From assembly GCA_938002605.1 (NCBI GenBank), contig CALLAF010000027.1, positions 1-32,263 of the forward strand: DNA of 32,263 bases. The letters are read 5' to 3'. This document shows, one piece after another, positions 8,047 to 15,880 of the stretch (position 1 is the first letter of the stretch; every line of letters begins with the position of its first letter). The stretch comes from an uncultured Paracoccaceae bacterium (GTDB lineage Bacteria; Pseudomonadota; Alphaproteobacteria; Rhodobacterales; Rhodobacteraceae). The notes below the pieces were generated by a model. That model was not told where the DNA came from, did not search any database, and saw nothing but the letters and a program-made list of their open reading frames with translations. A program made the position numbers and the translations under genes.

Positions 8047-8706
8047 CTATTTACGCAACCGATCCCTGGATTTGCGATAAAGCTCTTTGTTGAGCGCCAT
8101 AAACTGATGGATCAGTCGCGCCATAAACCCTGCATTGTTACCGCGCAAAAACACATAGCCCGATAGCGCCGCAAATAGCGCGCCAATCGCATCCACAATA
8201 AGATCGCCCATCGTGTCCATCAGGCCGGATTTCTGCATGTTCAAACCGAAAAGCTGATCCATCGCAAATTCGAATAATTCCCATGTCGCGCCAACCGTCA
8301 TTGCCACACAAAATGTGATAACAGCGATTGCGCTGGGTGGGGCGGCGTAGCGATCACCTTCGAACAGCATAAAGACAAACAAGAACCCCATCAGCCCGAA
8401 CCCAACCGCTGATCCGCCGTGTAGCGCGATATCCCACCACCAATAGCGTTCGTAAAAATCAAAGGCTTCGCCCATGAATACGGTGGCATAGGTAAACAAA
8501 GTGGTTGCGACCAAAAACGGGAGCGGTAGCGTAAGATGCAATCGCGATGCCAAAAACACCGGCGCGATCGCAAGCGTCAGGGTGCTTAAGGCAACAAAGG
8601 CCAGCGACCAACGGCCGGTGAATACTGCGACAATGGCCGCCACAAAAAGTAACCCCCAAAGCATCAAAAGCACGCGGTTTTGCTCAAAAACCTTATCTGT
8701 GATCAT
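8047..8706 (-). CDS. YjdF-like (DUF2238) integral membrane protein
   Basis: This 219-residue protein has about six membrane segments, beginning with VLLMLWGLLFVAAIVAVFTG. The segment FDFYERYWWWDIALHGGSAVGFG and the later GATWELFEFAMDQLFG followed by DTMGDLIVDAIGALFAAL match the conserved acidic and His positions of the YjdF/DUF2238 family, whose function is not known to me. The frame stays open a further 60 codons, into the divergent EEP gene. The ATG at 8706 is chosen because AAAAGG lies seven bases upstream and the N-terminus then fits the family. The next ATG out, at 8748, has no ribosome binding site. With this start the divergent pair is separated by 45 bases. Confidence 0.8.
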   Translation of the reverse strand: MITDKVFEQNRVLLMLWGLLFVAAIVAVFTGRWSLAFVALSTLTLAIAPVFLASRLHLTLPLPFLVATTLFTYATVFMGEAFDFYERYWWWDIALHGGSAVGFGLMGFLFVFMLFEGDRYAAPPSAIAVITFCVAMTVGATWELFEFAMDQLFGLNMQKSGLMDTMGDLIVDAIGALFAALSGYVFLRGNNAGFMARLIHQFMALNKELYRKSRDRLRK

Positions 8707-8751
8707 AGCCAAGCCTTTTCTTAACGCCCGCGTATCCCCATCTATCATAGC

Positions 8752-9432
8752 ATGGACACATACAAAAAGGGCCTGCGGGTCGCGAGTTACAATATTCGAA
8801 AGACCAAAGGGCTCGACCGCAAGCGCGATCCACTGCGCATTGTGCAGGTCTTGAACGGTCTGGACGCCGATGTGATCGCCCTGCAAGAGGCAGATCTGCG
8901 GCTCGGCGCGCGCCCTAGCGCAATTGCGCGCAGCGTGATCGAGACTGAAACGGATTTCGAAATTGTGCCCGTGGCGCGCAACGCCGTCAGCCTAGGCTGG
9001 CACGGCAATGCTATATTGGTGCGCAAAGGGATCAAAGCAGGCAAGGTAACCCATATTGACCTGCCGGGGTTGGAACCGCGCGGGGCCGTTCGCGTTGATC
9101 TGCCCGCATTCAGTTTTGTCGCGGCCCATCTGGGGTTGATGCGGCGGCACAGGGTGCGGCAGCTGCATGCGATTGCCAAAGCCTGTGATGGTGCCGACCG
9201 GGTGATTGTTGCAGGAGATTTTAACGAATGGTCCCCGCGAAAAGGGCTTGAAGCCTTAGGCGATTTTGCCGTCCACGCGCCCGGCCACAGCTTTCACGCC
9301 GCAAGGCCCATCGCCGCACTTGACCGGATCGCAATGTCAAAAGGTTTGGAAATGCGCGACGCAGGGGTGGTCCAAGAAGGGCTCGCGCGCCATGCATCAG
9401 ATCACCTGCCAATTTGGGTGGATGTTGTTTAG
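8752..9432 (+). CDS. Endonuclease/exonuclease/phosphatase (EEP) family protein
   Basis: A 226-residue metal-dependent phosphoesterase of the EEP (DNase I-like) fold. The core motifs occur in order: VASYNIRKTKG, ALQEAD with the metal-binding Glu, HLGLMRRHRVRQ with the first catalytic His, VAGDFNEW with the Asp/Asn pair, LDRIAMS, and the terminal SDHLPIWVDV with the catalytic His. It has no signal peptide, so it probably acts in the cytoplasm. The substrate could be nucleic acid, a phosphoinositide-like lipid or another phosphodiester and cannot be told from the motifs. The start at 8752 has no clear ribosome binding site, but the domain begins only eight residues later, so a later start is unlikely. 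Divergent from the YjdF-like gene. Confidence 0.9.
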   Translation: MDTYKKGLRVASYNIRKTKGLDRKRDPLRIVQVLNGLDADVIALQEADLRLGARPSAIARSVIETETDFEIVPVARNAVSLGWHGNAILVRKGIKAGKVTHIDLPGLEPRGAVRVDLPAFSFVAAHLGLMRRHRVRQLHAIAKACDGADRVIVAGDFNEWSPRKGLEALGDFAVHAPGHSFHAARPIAALDRIAMSKGLEMRDAGVVQEGLARHASDHLPIWVDVV

Positions 9433-9492
9433 GTGGGGATGTACGCGTCCAATGGCTACTACGAGCCCAGGTTTCACTTGGTATTCAAGCTC

Positions 9493-10191
9493 TTAATTGT
9501 TGTGCTCATTAGGAGAGCTGGACGCGGGGCGATCAAGCAATCCACAACGATCCTTCATGGCGTGAATTAGAAGCATACAAATATGAATAAAAGCCTGCTC
9601 GATTGTTTTGTATTGGTCTGGGGTGTTGATCTTTTCTGTGCCACCAAGGACTAGCTTTAGCTTCAGATCGCCTCCTTCATGAGGAGTACTGCTTTCAGCC
9701 TGTTGAAGTACCCTCTTCATGTGGAAATCTGAGAAATGGATTGCTCCTGAACTGTTTCCATAAACATCCTTAATCCACGGCCCGAGTGTTTCAATTTGCG
9801 AGATAAGCCAACTGTCGGTGGCCTGCTCTTTTTGGTTGCGAAGCTTCATACGATTTATTTGATCGCCGTCAAAAACCTTCTTGGCAAAACTTTCAGCATC
9901 CATGCCGTCAGTCTCGTCAGCCCAAAAAAGGGCATAAAACCTAGCGACGGTATCTAAGTTGAGTCGTAGAATGGTTGCGGCCATTTGTTCATTTCCCACC
10001 TCAATCGACTGCCTAAATGCCACGATTAGAGAGAGCGTCCTGCGTATAGCCGCAAATATATAGATTGTCTCAAATTCTTGACAGTCTGGGTGCTCTACCG
10101 TGGCTAAAGCACAATCGTCCAAATCGGCTTTTACACGGTCGAGAAGTGGGTGGTTGCCGACCATGACTGAAGGCGATCTATCGTAGCTCAT
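9493..10191 (-). CDS. Hypothetical cytoplasmic protein, alpha-helical (DUF5677-like, uncertain)
   Basis: I do not recognise this 232-residue protein with confidence. It is predicted soluble and largely helical, with no signal peptide. The central part (FAAIRRTLSLIVAFRQS, then ATILRLNLDTVARFYALFWAD) and the later HFSDFHMKRV recall the DUF5677 family of HEPN-like helical proteins. That link is a guess from pattern. The ATG at 10191 has GGGA seven bases upstream; ATGs at 10203 and 10224 in the same frame are alternatives. The DNA is more AT-rich than the flanking genes, and the gene stands alone between the EEP gene (convergent) and ureidoglycine aminohydrolase. It is therefore a candidate accessory gene. 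Confidence 0.65.
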   Translation of the reverse strand: MSYDRSPSVMVGNHPLLDRVKADLDDCALATVEHPDCQEFETIYIFAAIRRTLSLIVAFRQSIEVGNEQMAATILRLNLDTVARFYALFWADETDGMDAESFAKKVFDGDQINRMKLRNQKEQATDSWLISQIETLGPWIKDVYGNSSGAIHFSDFHMKRVLQQAESSTPHEGGDLKLKLVLGGTEKINTPDQYKTIEQAFIHICMLLIHAMKDRCGLLDRPASSSPNEHNN

Positions 10192-10351
10192 TACCAATCC
10201 CATTCTTCTTTGGCTTTTCGTCAAAAGCTCTAAGCGGAACCTCTAGCACTGATTTGCAGGTCTATCAAAGAACGGCAGTTTCGCATGCGTTGCTTTTCCG
10301 ACATGAAAATGTAGGCGTCCTGATTTGTCGCGGGAAGTTTTGGCTGAGGTG

Positions 10352-11182
10352 CTATCTCACCGGCCCCAACGGCATATGCCGGTTCACGTCTTTATAGAGC
10401 AGATAGCGGAACGGGCCGGGGCCGCCTGCGTAGCAGGCTTGCGGGCAGAAGGCACGTAGCCACATGAAATCTCCCGCTTCGACTTCGACCCAGTCTTGGT
10501 TCAGGCGGTAGACGGCTTTGCCTTCCAGTACATAAAGCCCGTGTTCCATGACGTGGGTTTCCGCAAAGGGGATCACCCCACCGGGTTCTAATGTGACGAT
10601 GTTCACATGCATATCGTGGCGCATATCGGCAGGGTCGACAAACCGGGTCGTCGCCCATTTGCCATCTGTGTCCGGCATTGCGACTTTGGTCGCATCCGCA
10701 TCAGAGGTCACGAATGGTTCTGGTGCGTCGATCCCGTCAACGGCCTCGTATAGTTTGCGTACCCAGTGAAATGTGGTGGGCGCGCCGGTGTCATTTGTCA
10801 GCGCCCAATCGCAACCCGCTGGCAGATAGGCGTAGCTGCCTGTTTGCAACGCGTGTGTTTCATCACCGACCCGCAGAGAAAAGCCGCCATCCACGACAAA
10901 TAGCACGCCTTGTGCATCTGTTTCGGGTTCGGGGCGTGTGCTGCAGCCACCGGGGGCGACTTCCATGATGTATTGGCTGAAGGTCTCTGAAAATCCAGAC
11001 ATGGGCCGCGCGAGTACCCAGGCACGCGTTTTGTTCCAAAACGGCAGATTGCTGGTGACGATATCGGTCATCGTCCCTTTGGGGATCACCGCGTAGGCTT
11101 CGGTGAACATGGCCCGGTCCGTCAGCAATTGGGTTTGCGGAGGCAGGCCACCCTTGGGGGTATAATATGGTGCGTTGGTCAT
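10352..11182 (-). CDS. allE: (S)-ureidoglycine aminohydrolase
   Basis: AllE releases ammonia from (S)-ureidoglycine to give (S)-ureidoglycolate, a late step in allantoin and purine breakdown. The 276-residue length and the two cupin domains fit the bicupin family. The N-terminal half carries GGFSLRVGDETHALQTGSYAYLPAG, and the C-terminal half has the metal-binding set in ETHVMEHGLYVLEGKAVYRL (Glu, His, His). The C-terminal tail YAGGPGPFRYLLYKDVNRH is typical of the family. The gene follows pxpA on the same strand after a 95-base gap, so it may be the last gene of that operon or have its own promoter. No other allantoin or urate genes are present in the window, which leaves its pathway context incomplete. 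Confidence 0.9.
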   Translation of the reverse strand: MTNAPYYTPKGGLPPQTQLLTDRAMFTEAYAVIPKGTMTDIVTSNLPFWNKTRAWVLARPMSGFSETFSQYIMEVAPGGCSTRPEPETDAQGVLFVVDGGFSLRVGDETHALQTGSYAYLPAGCDWALTNDTGAPTTFHWVRKLYEAVDGIDAPEPFVTSDADATKVAMPDTDGKWATTRFVDPADMRHDMHVNIVTLEPGGVIPFAETHVMEHGLYVLEGKAVYRLNQDWVEVEAGDFMWLRAFCPQACYAGGPGPFRYLLYKDVNRHMPLGPVR

Positions 11183-11277
11183 GGATGATCTCCCTTAAGG
11201 GCAGTTAACGCCACCGGCATCTAAAGCGAAAGGGCTAAGCGCCCCATAAGATTATTCGGTTTTCTTTGAAGGTCGCG

Positions 11278-12036
11278 TTAGAAGGTTTTGAGGATGACGC
11301 CCTCTGCTTGCAGGTGGTCCCGAATGCCGCGTGCCATTTCGACTGCAGCAGGGGTGTCCCCGTGCAGGCAGATCGTATCGATTTGGCAGGGGATGTGCTT
11401 GCCGCTTTCAGCGATGATCGCACCAGCGTTGAGCATGTCTAGGATACGCGGCGCGGCGATGGCGGCATCATGCAGTACCGCGCCCGGCTTGCGACGGTCG
11501 ACCAAAGTGGCGTCGTCATTATAGGCCCGATCCGCGAAAATTTCACCCACCCAAGCACAGCCAAGGTCACGCACGACCGTTTCCATTGCTGTCGCCGCGA
11601 GCACCATGATGGTAATGTCAGGATCTACCGCGAGGGCCGCAGTATAGCAGGCGCGCGCGAGATCAGCGTCGACGCTGGCCATATTCGACAATGCACCATG
11701 CAGTTTCAGGTGTTTGACAGTGCCGCCCGCGCGCCGGGCCATGGCTTGGGCCGCGCCCAGCTGGTAAGCGACGGCATTGGCGATTTCATCGTGCGAAAGC
11801 GGCAGTTGCCGCCGCCCAAACCCCTTAAGGTCCGCAAACCCCGGATGCGCCCCGATCCCGACGTTGTTTTTGACAGCAAGCCCCATCGTTTGCGCCATCA
11901 CGTCAGGGTCGCCTGCGTGGAACCCGCATGCAATATTGGCCGAAGTCACGATATCCAGCAGCGCGGTATCATCGCCCATTTTCCAAGGCCCAAAACCTTC
12001 GCCCATATCGGCGTTTAAATCGACGGTACGTGTCAT
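11278..12036 (-). CDS. pxpA: 5-oxoprolinase subunit A (LamB/YcsF family)
   Basis: PxpA works with PxpB and PxpC in the ATP-dependent opening of 5-oxoproline (pyroglutamate) to glutamate, which removes a toxic by-product and salvages amino nitrogen. This 252-residue protein has the LamB/YcsF signature from the first residues: VDLNADMGEGFGPW, then DIVTSANIACGFHAGDPDVM, GAHPGFADLKGFGRR, VKHLKLHGAL and EIFADRAYNDDATLV. The length is normal. It lies 12 bases after pxpC on the same strand and is the last of the three subunits, so all three should be co-expressed. Confidence 0.95.
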   Translation of the reverse strand: MTRTVDLNADMGEGFGPWKMGDDTALLDIVTSANIACGFHAGDPDVMAQTMGLAVKNNVGIGAHPGFADLKGFGRRQLPLSHDEIANAVAYQLGAAQAMARRAGGTVKHLKLHGALSNMASVDADLARACYTAALAVDPDITIMVLAATAMETVVRDLGCAWVGEIFADRAYNDDATLVDRRKPGAVLHDAAIAAPRILDMLNAGAIIAESGKHIPCQIDTICLHGDTPAAVEMARGIRDHLQAEGVILKTF

Positions 12037-12048
12037 GATATTCCTACG

Positions 12049-13056
12049 CTAAAGATCATCGCCAGCGGTTACGCCGCTGATCAGTTGATAGCTGAGCAAA
12101 TCAGCGATGTCATGCGGATCGCGGATGATCGGTGTGGTTTGCGTGCGGAGCGCGGCCAATGTGGCCTTGTCTGACACAGCTGTCGCATCGGCTTCTTGCA
12201 AGGTCACAAAGTTGAACCGCAGTTTGGTGCCCGGGGCGGCTTGCGCAATACGTGGCAGGTCGGCGGGTAAAACGCTACCGATCCTCGGGTAGCCGCCGAT
12301 GGTTTGGCATTCGGCCAGCAACACATAAGGCACGCCGTCGCCCGTCATTTGGATGTCACCCGGGACGATCAGATCAGAGGTGATGTTACGCCCGCCGCTG
12401 AGGCCAAAGGGGATATCATCATAATCAAGTCGCACGCCTTGCCGGTTGCCACGCGGGCTGCGTGTGAATGTGGTTGCCGCAAAGCGGGCCAGCGTTGCCG
12501 GATCAAAGAAATCAGTCTGGGGGCCGGGCATCACACGGACCGTCCCGCCGGCGCACCGATCAGTTGGGGTTAACCGCATGGGCGGTGTCAGGGGATCGGT
12601 GTCTTTCCCAAGGGGAAGGCTCATCCCCGCTTGCAATACCCCCCCGATCCCGGCGGTCAGGTGTGCGGCGCGGCTGCCCATGATGGATGGCGTATCGATA
12701 CCGCCTGCAAAAGTGAGATAACCAAAGACGCCCTGCTTTGCCCCACCGATGGTCAGTTTTTGTCCGGCGCGCAGCAGCACGCTGGTATTTTGCGGCACCG
12801 GTGTCGCATCAATGCTGGCTTGCATTTGCGCCCCCGTCAGCGTGATCCGCATGTCGCTATCCACGCTAAACACCCCGCCGAATCCCATCATCTCAATCCC
12901 GGCTTGTATGGGGATATCTAGGATCGCAGCTGCCTCAAGAATGGCTAAGCGATCAGCCGCACCACCGGTTGACAGACCTTGCGCGGTCCATCCAGGGCGC
13001 CCAAGATCTTGGATCGTGACGCCAGGGCCAATGCTGTGGATGATGAGATTGGGCAT
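12049..13056 (-). CDS. pxpC: 5-oxoprolinase subunit C (biotin-dependent carboxyltransferase-like, KipA family)
   Basis: This is the larger PxpBC partner subunit of prokaryotic 5-oxoprolinase, 335 residues. The N-terminus IHSIGPGVTIQDLGRPGWTAQGLSTGG is the family signature, followed by NPxxx-like and FGYLTFAGGID elements. The C-terminal half includes GRNITSDLIVPGDIQMTGDG and TIGGYPRIGSVLPADL, which are diagnostic of the AHS2 domain shared with urea carboxylase and KipA. The start codon shares one base with the pxpB stop codon (TGATG), so translation is coupled. KipA in Bacillus is a regulator of a kinase antagonist, but the presence of pxpA next door makes 5-oxoprolinase the better assignment. 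Confidence 0.95.
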   Translation of the reverse strand: MPNLIIHSIGPGVTIQDLGRPGWTAQGLSTGGAADRLAILEAAAILDIPIQAGIEMMGFGGVFSVDSDMRITLTGAQMQASIDATPVPQNTSVLLRAGQKLTIGGAKQGVFGYLTFAGGIDTPSIMGSRAAHLTAGIGGVLQAGMSLPLGKDTDPLTPPMRLTPTDRCAGGTVRVMPGPQTDFFDPATLARFAATTFTRSPRGNRQGVRLDYDDIPFGLSGGRNITSDLIVPGDIQMTGDGVPYVLLAECQTIGGYPRIGSVLPADLPRIAQAAPGTKLRFNFVTLQEADATAVSDKATLAALRTQTTPIIRDPHDIADLLSYQLISGVTAGDDL

Positions 13057-13778
13057 CAGGTGATCACCGAAACTTGCGCACCACCATTTGTGTCGCTGCG
13101 ATCTTTAAGGCTTGTGAGTTCGGCGTCTCCTACTGCGCAAAATTGCACGGCATCGCCGGGTTGAAATGCAAAGGGGGCAGGTGTGTCGGGTTGATAGACC
13201 CGAAAGGCGGTTTGACCGATATGGCGCCAGCCCGTAGGTGCATCCGCGGCAAAGATGATCAGCTGTCGGACAGCGGCGACCAAGGCCCCGTTAGGCATTT
13301 GAGGAGTGAGGTCCGATTGACGCGCGATGTCCCAATGTGGAGGCAGCATGCCCAGATAGGGCTGACCGGGGGCGAAGCCTAGGGCAATGACACGCAAGCG
13401 TTGTCCGGTGATTTCAGCTGCGGCCTGATCGGGCGTGACACCTGCCATTGCGGCGGCTTCGGCCAATTGCGGGGCGTGATCGGTGCCAAAAGCGACAGGA
13501 ATTTGCCACAGGCGGCGCGGCCCGGTGCCTGTCATTTTTGGTTGCGCTAGTTGCTCAGATAGGGTCTGCGCAAGCGCTTGGCGGGTGATTAGCGCGGGGT
13601 CGAACCCAACCCTGACCGAGATCAACGAAGATGCGACTTCGACCACGCCCTTGATATCTGCAGATTTAAGCTGTGTCGCAAAAGCGATTGCGCGCGTGTT
13701 CGCATCTTCGCTGAGGCTGCGTGCAAAGCGCACCAAAATCCCATCAACGCCAAGTGGGCAAATTTCTGGTTTGGTCAT
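13056..13778 (-). CDS. pxpB: 5-oxoprolinase subunit B (KipI family)
   Basis: PxpB is the AHS1-domain subunit that pairs with PxpC in 5-oxoprolinase. This 240-residue copy shows the family motifs TGQRLRVIALGFAPGQPYL and GWRHIGQTAFRVY, followed by FAFQPGDAVQF near the C-terminus. Its ATG overlaps the stop of the upstream rhodanese gene by four bases (ATGA), and its own stop overlaps pxpC by one base. The order pxpB-pxpC-pxpA is a common arrangement. The rest of the operon (rhodanese and PLP decarboxylase) is less usual for pxp genes. Confidence 0.94.
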   Translation of the reverse strand: MTKPEICPLGVDGILVRFARSLSEDANTRAIAFATQLKSADIKGVVEVASSLISVRVGFDPALITRQALAQTLSEQLAQPKMTGTGPRRLWQIPVAFGTDHAPQLAEAAAMAGVTPDQAAAEITGQRLRVIALGFAPGQPYLGMLPPHWDIARQSDLTPQMPNGALVAAVRQLIIFAADAPTGWRHIGQTAFRVYQPDTPAPFAFQPGDAVQFCAVGDAELTSLKDRSDTNGGAQVSVIT

Positions 13779-14179
13779 GTGCAGGGTTCAATCGGGCCGT
13801 CGTGGTTGGCCCAGTCGATAAACCCATCTTTCAAATGCGCCGCTTCGAACCCCATATCGTTGAGGGTGGCAACTGTCAGCGCCGACCGCCAGCCAGAGGC
13901 GCAATGGAATATAAAGCGTTTATCTTGGGCGAAGATGTCTTTGAAATAGGGGCTGTCGGGATCAACCCAAAATTCGGCCATGCCGCGTGGGCAGTGATAA
14001 CTACCGGGAATAGCGCCGCTACGTTGGCGTTCACGTACATCGCGCAGGTCGACGAAAACGACCTGAGGATTATCAATCATGGCCATGGCATCGACAGTAT
14101 CAATTTCGGCGATTCGAGAACGGGCGGCGGCGACCATCTGGGCGGCGGTTACCTTAAGTTGTGGCAAAATTTCCCTCAT
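13775..14179 (-). CDS. Rhodanese-like domain protein
   Basis: A single-domain rhodanese of 134 residues. The active-site loop is CASGWRS (93-99), with Cys93 as the residue that would carry a persulfide. The CH2A-like segment VVFVDLRDVRERQRSGAIPGSYHCPRG and the C-terminal DGFIDWANHD complete the fold. Such proteins move sulfane sulfur in the cytoplasm, and the specific acceptor is not evident here. It overlaps the upstream decarboxylase by 26 bases and the downstream pxpB by four, so it is firmly inside the operon. That context suggests a link to amino-acid or glutathione-derived sulfur, but this is inference. Confidence 0.9.
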   Translation of the reverse strand: MREILPQLKVTAAQMVAAARSRIAEIDTVDAMAMIDNPQVVFVDLRDVRERQRSGAIPGSYHCPRGMAEFWVDPDSPYFKDIFAQDKRFIFHCASGWRSALTVATLNDMGFEAAHLKDGFIDWANHDGPIEPCT

Positions 14180-15602
14180 GCACCAATTTCGTGCCGATAG
14201 TATGCGTGGCCTTCAACAGAATATCCAGATCAGAATAAGTCGTTCGGTGATTGGTGATGTTCACACGGATCACCGTGTCGCCGTTGAGCACAGTCGTGGA
14301 TGGCGCCGCGACCCCATCAAGCTGCAGTTGAATGACGATTTCGGCGTTCAAACGGTTAAGGTCGATATCGGGGGCCATAAAACGGAAGCAGCATATATTG
14401 AGCGCAACAGGTGCACTTAGTTCAAACGCTGGGTCTGCGTTGACCTTTTCAGCCAAATACACCGCCTGATCGCAGTTTTGCGTGATCAATTGCCCTAGTT
14501 TATCCGTGCCATGTTCCATCAGTTGCGCCCAGATTTTAAGTGCACGAAACCCGCGCGACAATTCAGGCCCGTATTCCGTTGGCCACGGGTTGCCAGCGGC
14601 AAGCCCGCGTTCAGCGGCGGCCAGGTAGTCGGGGCGCTCTGAAAACGCGCGACGATGTGTGTCCTCGTCCCGGATCAATATGAACCCAGCATCGTAATTC
14701 ACATGCAGCCATTTGTGGAAATCAAAGGCGATACTGTCGGCACGGGTGAGCCCAGTCAGGCGCGGTTTGATTTTGTCGCTTAATATCGCGGTTGCCCCAA
14801 AGGCCCCATCGACATGGAACCACAGGTTTTCAGTAGCTGCGATATCGGCCAATGTGTCCAGGTCGTCGATTGCCCCCACATTGACTGCGCCCGCTGTCCC
14901 AATGATCGCAAAGGGTGTTAGCCCGGCTGCCCGGTCTGCAGCGATCGCGGCTTGCAAGGCAACAGTGTCTATTTCAAACGAATCGTTCACCGGGATTTTG
15001 CGTAATGCATCGCTACCAAGGCCAAGCATGTCAAATGTCCGGGCCACGCAAGAATGGGTTTGGGTTGATGTATAGCCAACCAGTCCCGATGGGACCCCAG
15101 ACTTGCGCGCTGCGAAATTGTGTACCTTGTCGCGTGCGGCTTTCAGTGCGATCAGCGTCGCAATGGATGTCCCTGATACCACTAACCCGCTGGCGGTGTC
15201 GGGAAACCCAAAGAGCGATTTGCACCAGTTAACGACCTGTTTTTCGATATATATCGCGCCGTGGTCGCGACCACCAAGATTGGCATTCATCGCGGCGGCA
15301 ACCATATCTGCGATGATGTTTGATGGCGTGCCAGACCCGTGGACCCAACCAAAGAAGCGCGGATGGGTATTGCCGACGCCATAGGGCAATAGCGCAGCCA
15401 TCTGCGCATCAGTCGCGGCTGGATCGCCTTGCATCGGGACCTGCGGGCAATTTTTTAAATCTTCCGGCGGGGCCGTCCACACTTTGCCTGTACCATTGCG
15501 GGCCATTTGGTCGATGGCGCTGTCCAGCATGTAATGCGCGCGGGTACGGAATTTGTCCCAGTTTTCAGGATCAAGCGAGGGTGTGTTGGGGAAATCAGTC
15601 AT
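14154..15602 (-). CDS. PLP-dependent decarboxylase, group II (aromatic-L-amino-acid decarboxylase type)
   Basis: This 482-residue fold type I enzyme belongs to the AADC/glutamate/tyrosine decarboxylase group. The cofactor Lys is in FDFHKWLH (Lys297), the PLP-pyridine Asp in HVDGAFG (Asp265), and the stacking His in STQTHSC (His183). TPSNIIADMVAAAMNANL and SGTSIATLIALKAARD are further family signatures. The substrate cannot be decided: Trp, Tyr, Phe, DOPA or acidic amino acids are all used by family members. The frame is open for 74 more codons upstream, but their composition is not protein-like, and MTDFPNTPSLDPENWD fits the usual start, so the ATG at 15602 is used. No good ribosome binding site precedes it. 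It heads the operon with the rhodanese and pxpBCA. Confidence 0.88.
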   Translation of the reverse strand: MTDFPNTPSLDPENWDKFRTRAHYMLDSAIDQMARNGTGKVWTAPPEDLKNCPQVPMQGDPAATDAQMAALLPYGVGNTHPRFFGWVHGSGTPSNIIADMVAAAMNANLGGRDHGAIYIEKQVVNWCKSLFGFPDTASGLVVSGTSIATLIALKAARDKVHNFAARKSGVPSGLVGYTSTQTHSCVARTFDMLGLGSDALRKIPVNDSFEIDTVALQAAIAADRAAGLTPFAIIGTAGAVNVGAIDDLDTLADIAATENLWFHVDGAFGATAILSDKIKPRLTGLTRADSIAFDFHKWLHVNYDAGFILIRDEDTHRRAFSERPDYLAAAERGLAAGNPWPTEYGPELSRGFRALKIWAQLMEHGTDKLGQLITQNCDQAVYLAEKVNADPAFELSAPVALNICCFRFMAPDIDLNRLNAEIVIQLQLDGVAAPSTTVLNGDTVIRVNITNHRTTYSDLDILLKATHTIGTKLVHEGNFATT

Positions 15603-15880
15603 ACGCCGAATAGGAGGGTTACCGCGGAAAATGACAAGCGCTGAAATCACTTTTTTGAAATTCTGAAAATCCGCTTTATCTTGTGCAAAGCATAGGCGAT
15701 TGCGCGAGATACGCCCTTTTGCCATGTGATTTACGAATTGCGTATAAGTCATATGCATACATACGTGGGTTTTTCTGGGATGACGTACTGGTAACCGACG
15801 CCGTACGCCCCTAACTATGACCAAATTGCGCGTGCCGCGATGGCGCTGCCTAACGCACTATTGAGCCAAAGGAATATATC
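15603..15880. promoter_or_regulatory. Divergent control region between the decarboxylase operon and the RND operon
   Basis: These 278 bases separate two divergent operons. The minus-strand part was an open frame rejected as an extension of the decarboxylase. An alternating purine-pyrimidine patch with CATATGCATACATACG lies around 15750-15765, and AAAGGAATATATC gives the adaptor gene a good ribosome binding site. I cannot place -35/-10 hexamers with confidence. Confidence 0.4.

Noticed and set aside
8707..8886. N-terminal extension of the YjdF-like protein overlapping the EEP gene
   Set aside because: It would overlap the divergent gene's coding region, is not hydrophobic like the family, and a good ribosome binding site precedes the ATG at 8706.
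15603..15824. N-terminal extension of the PLP decarboxylase to 556 residues
   Set aside because: The extra 74 residues are Arg- and His-rich with no domain, and the family N-terminus begins at the ATG at 15602.
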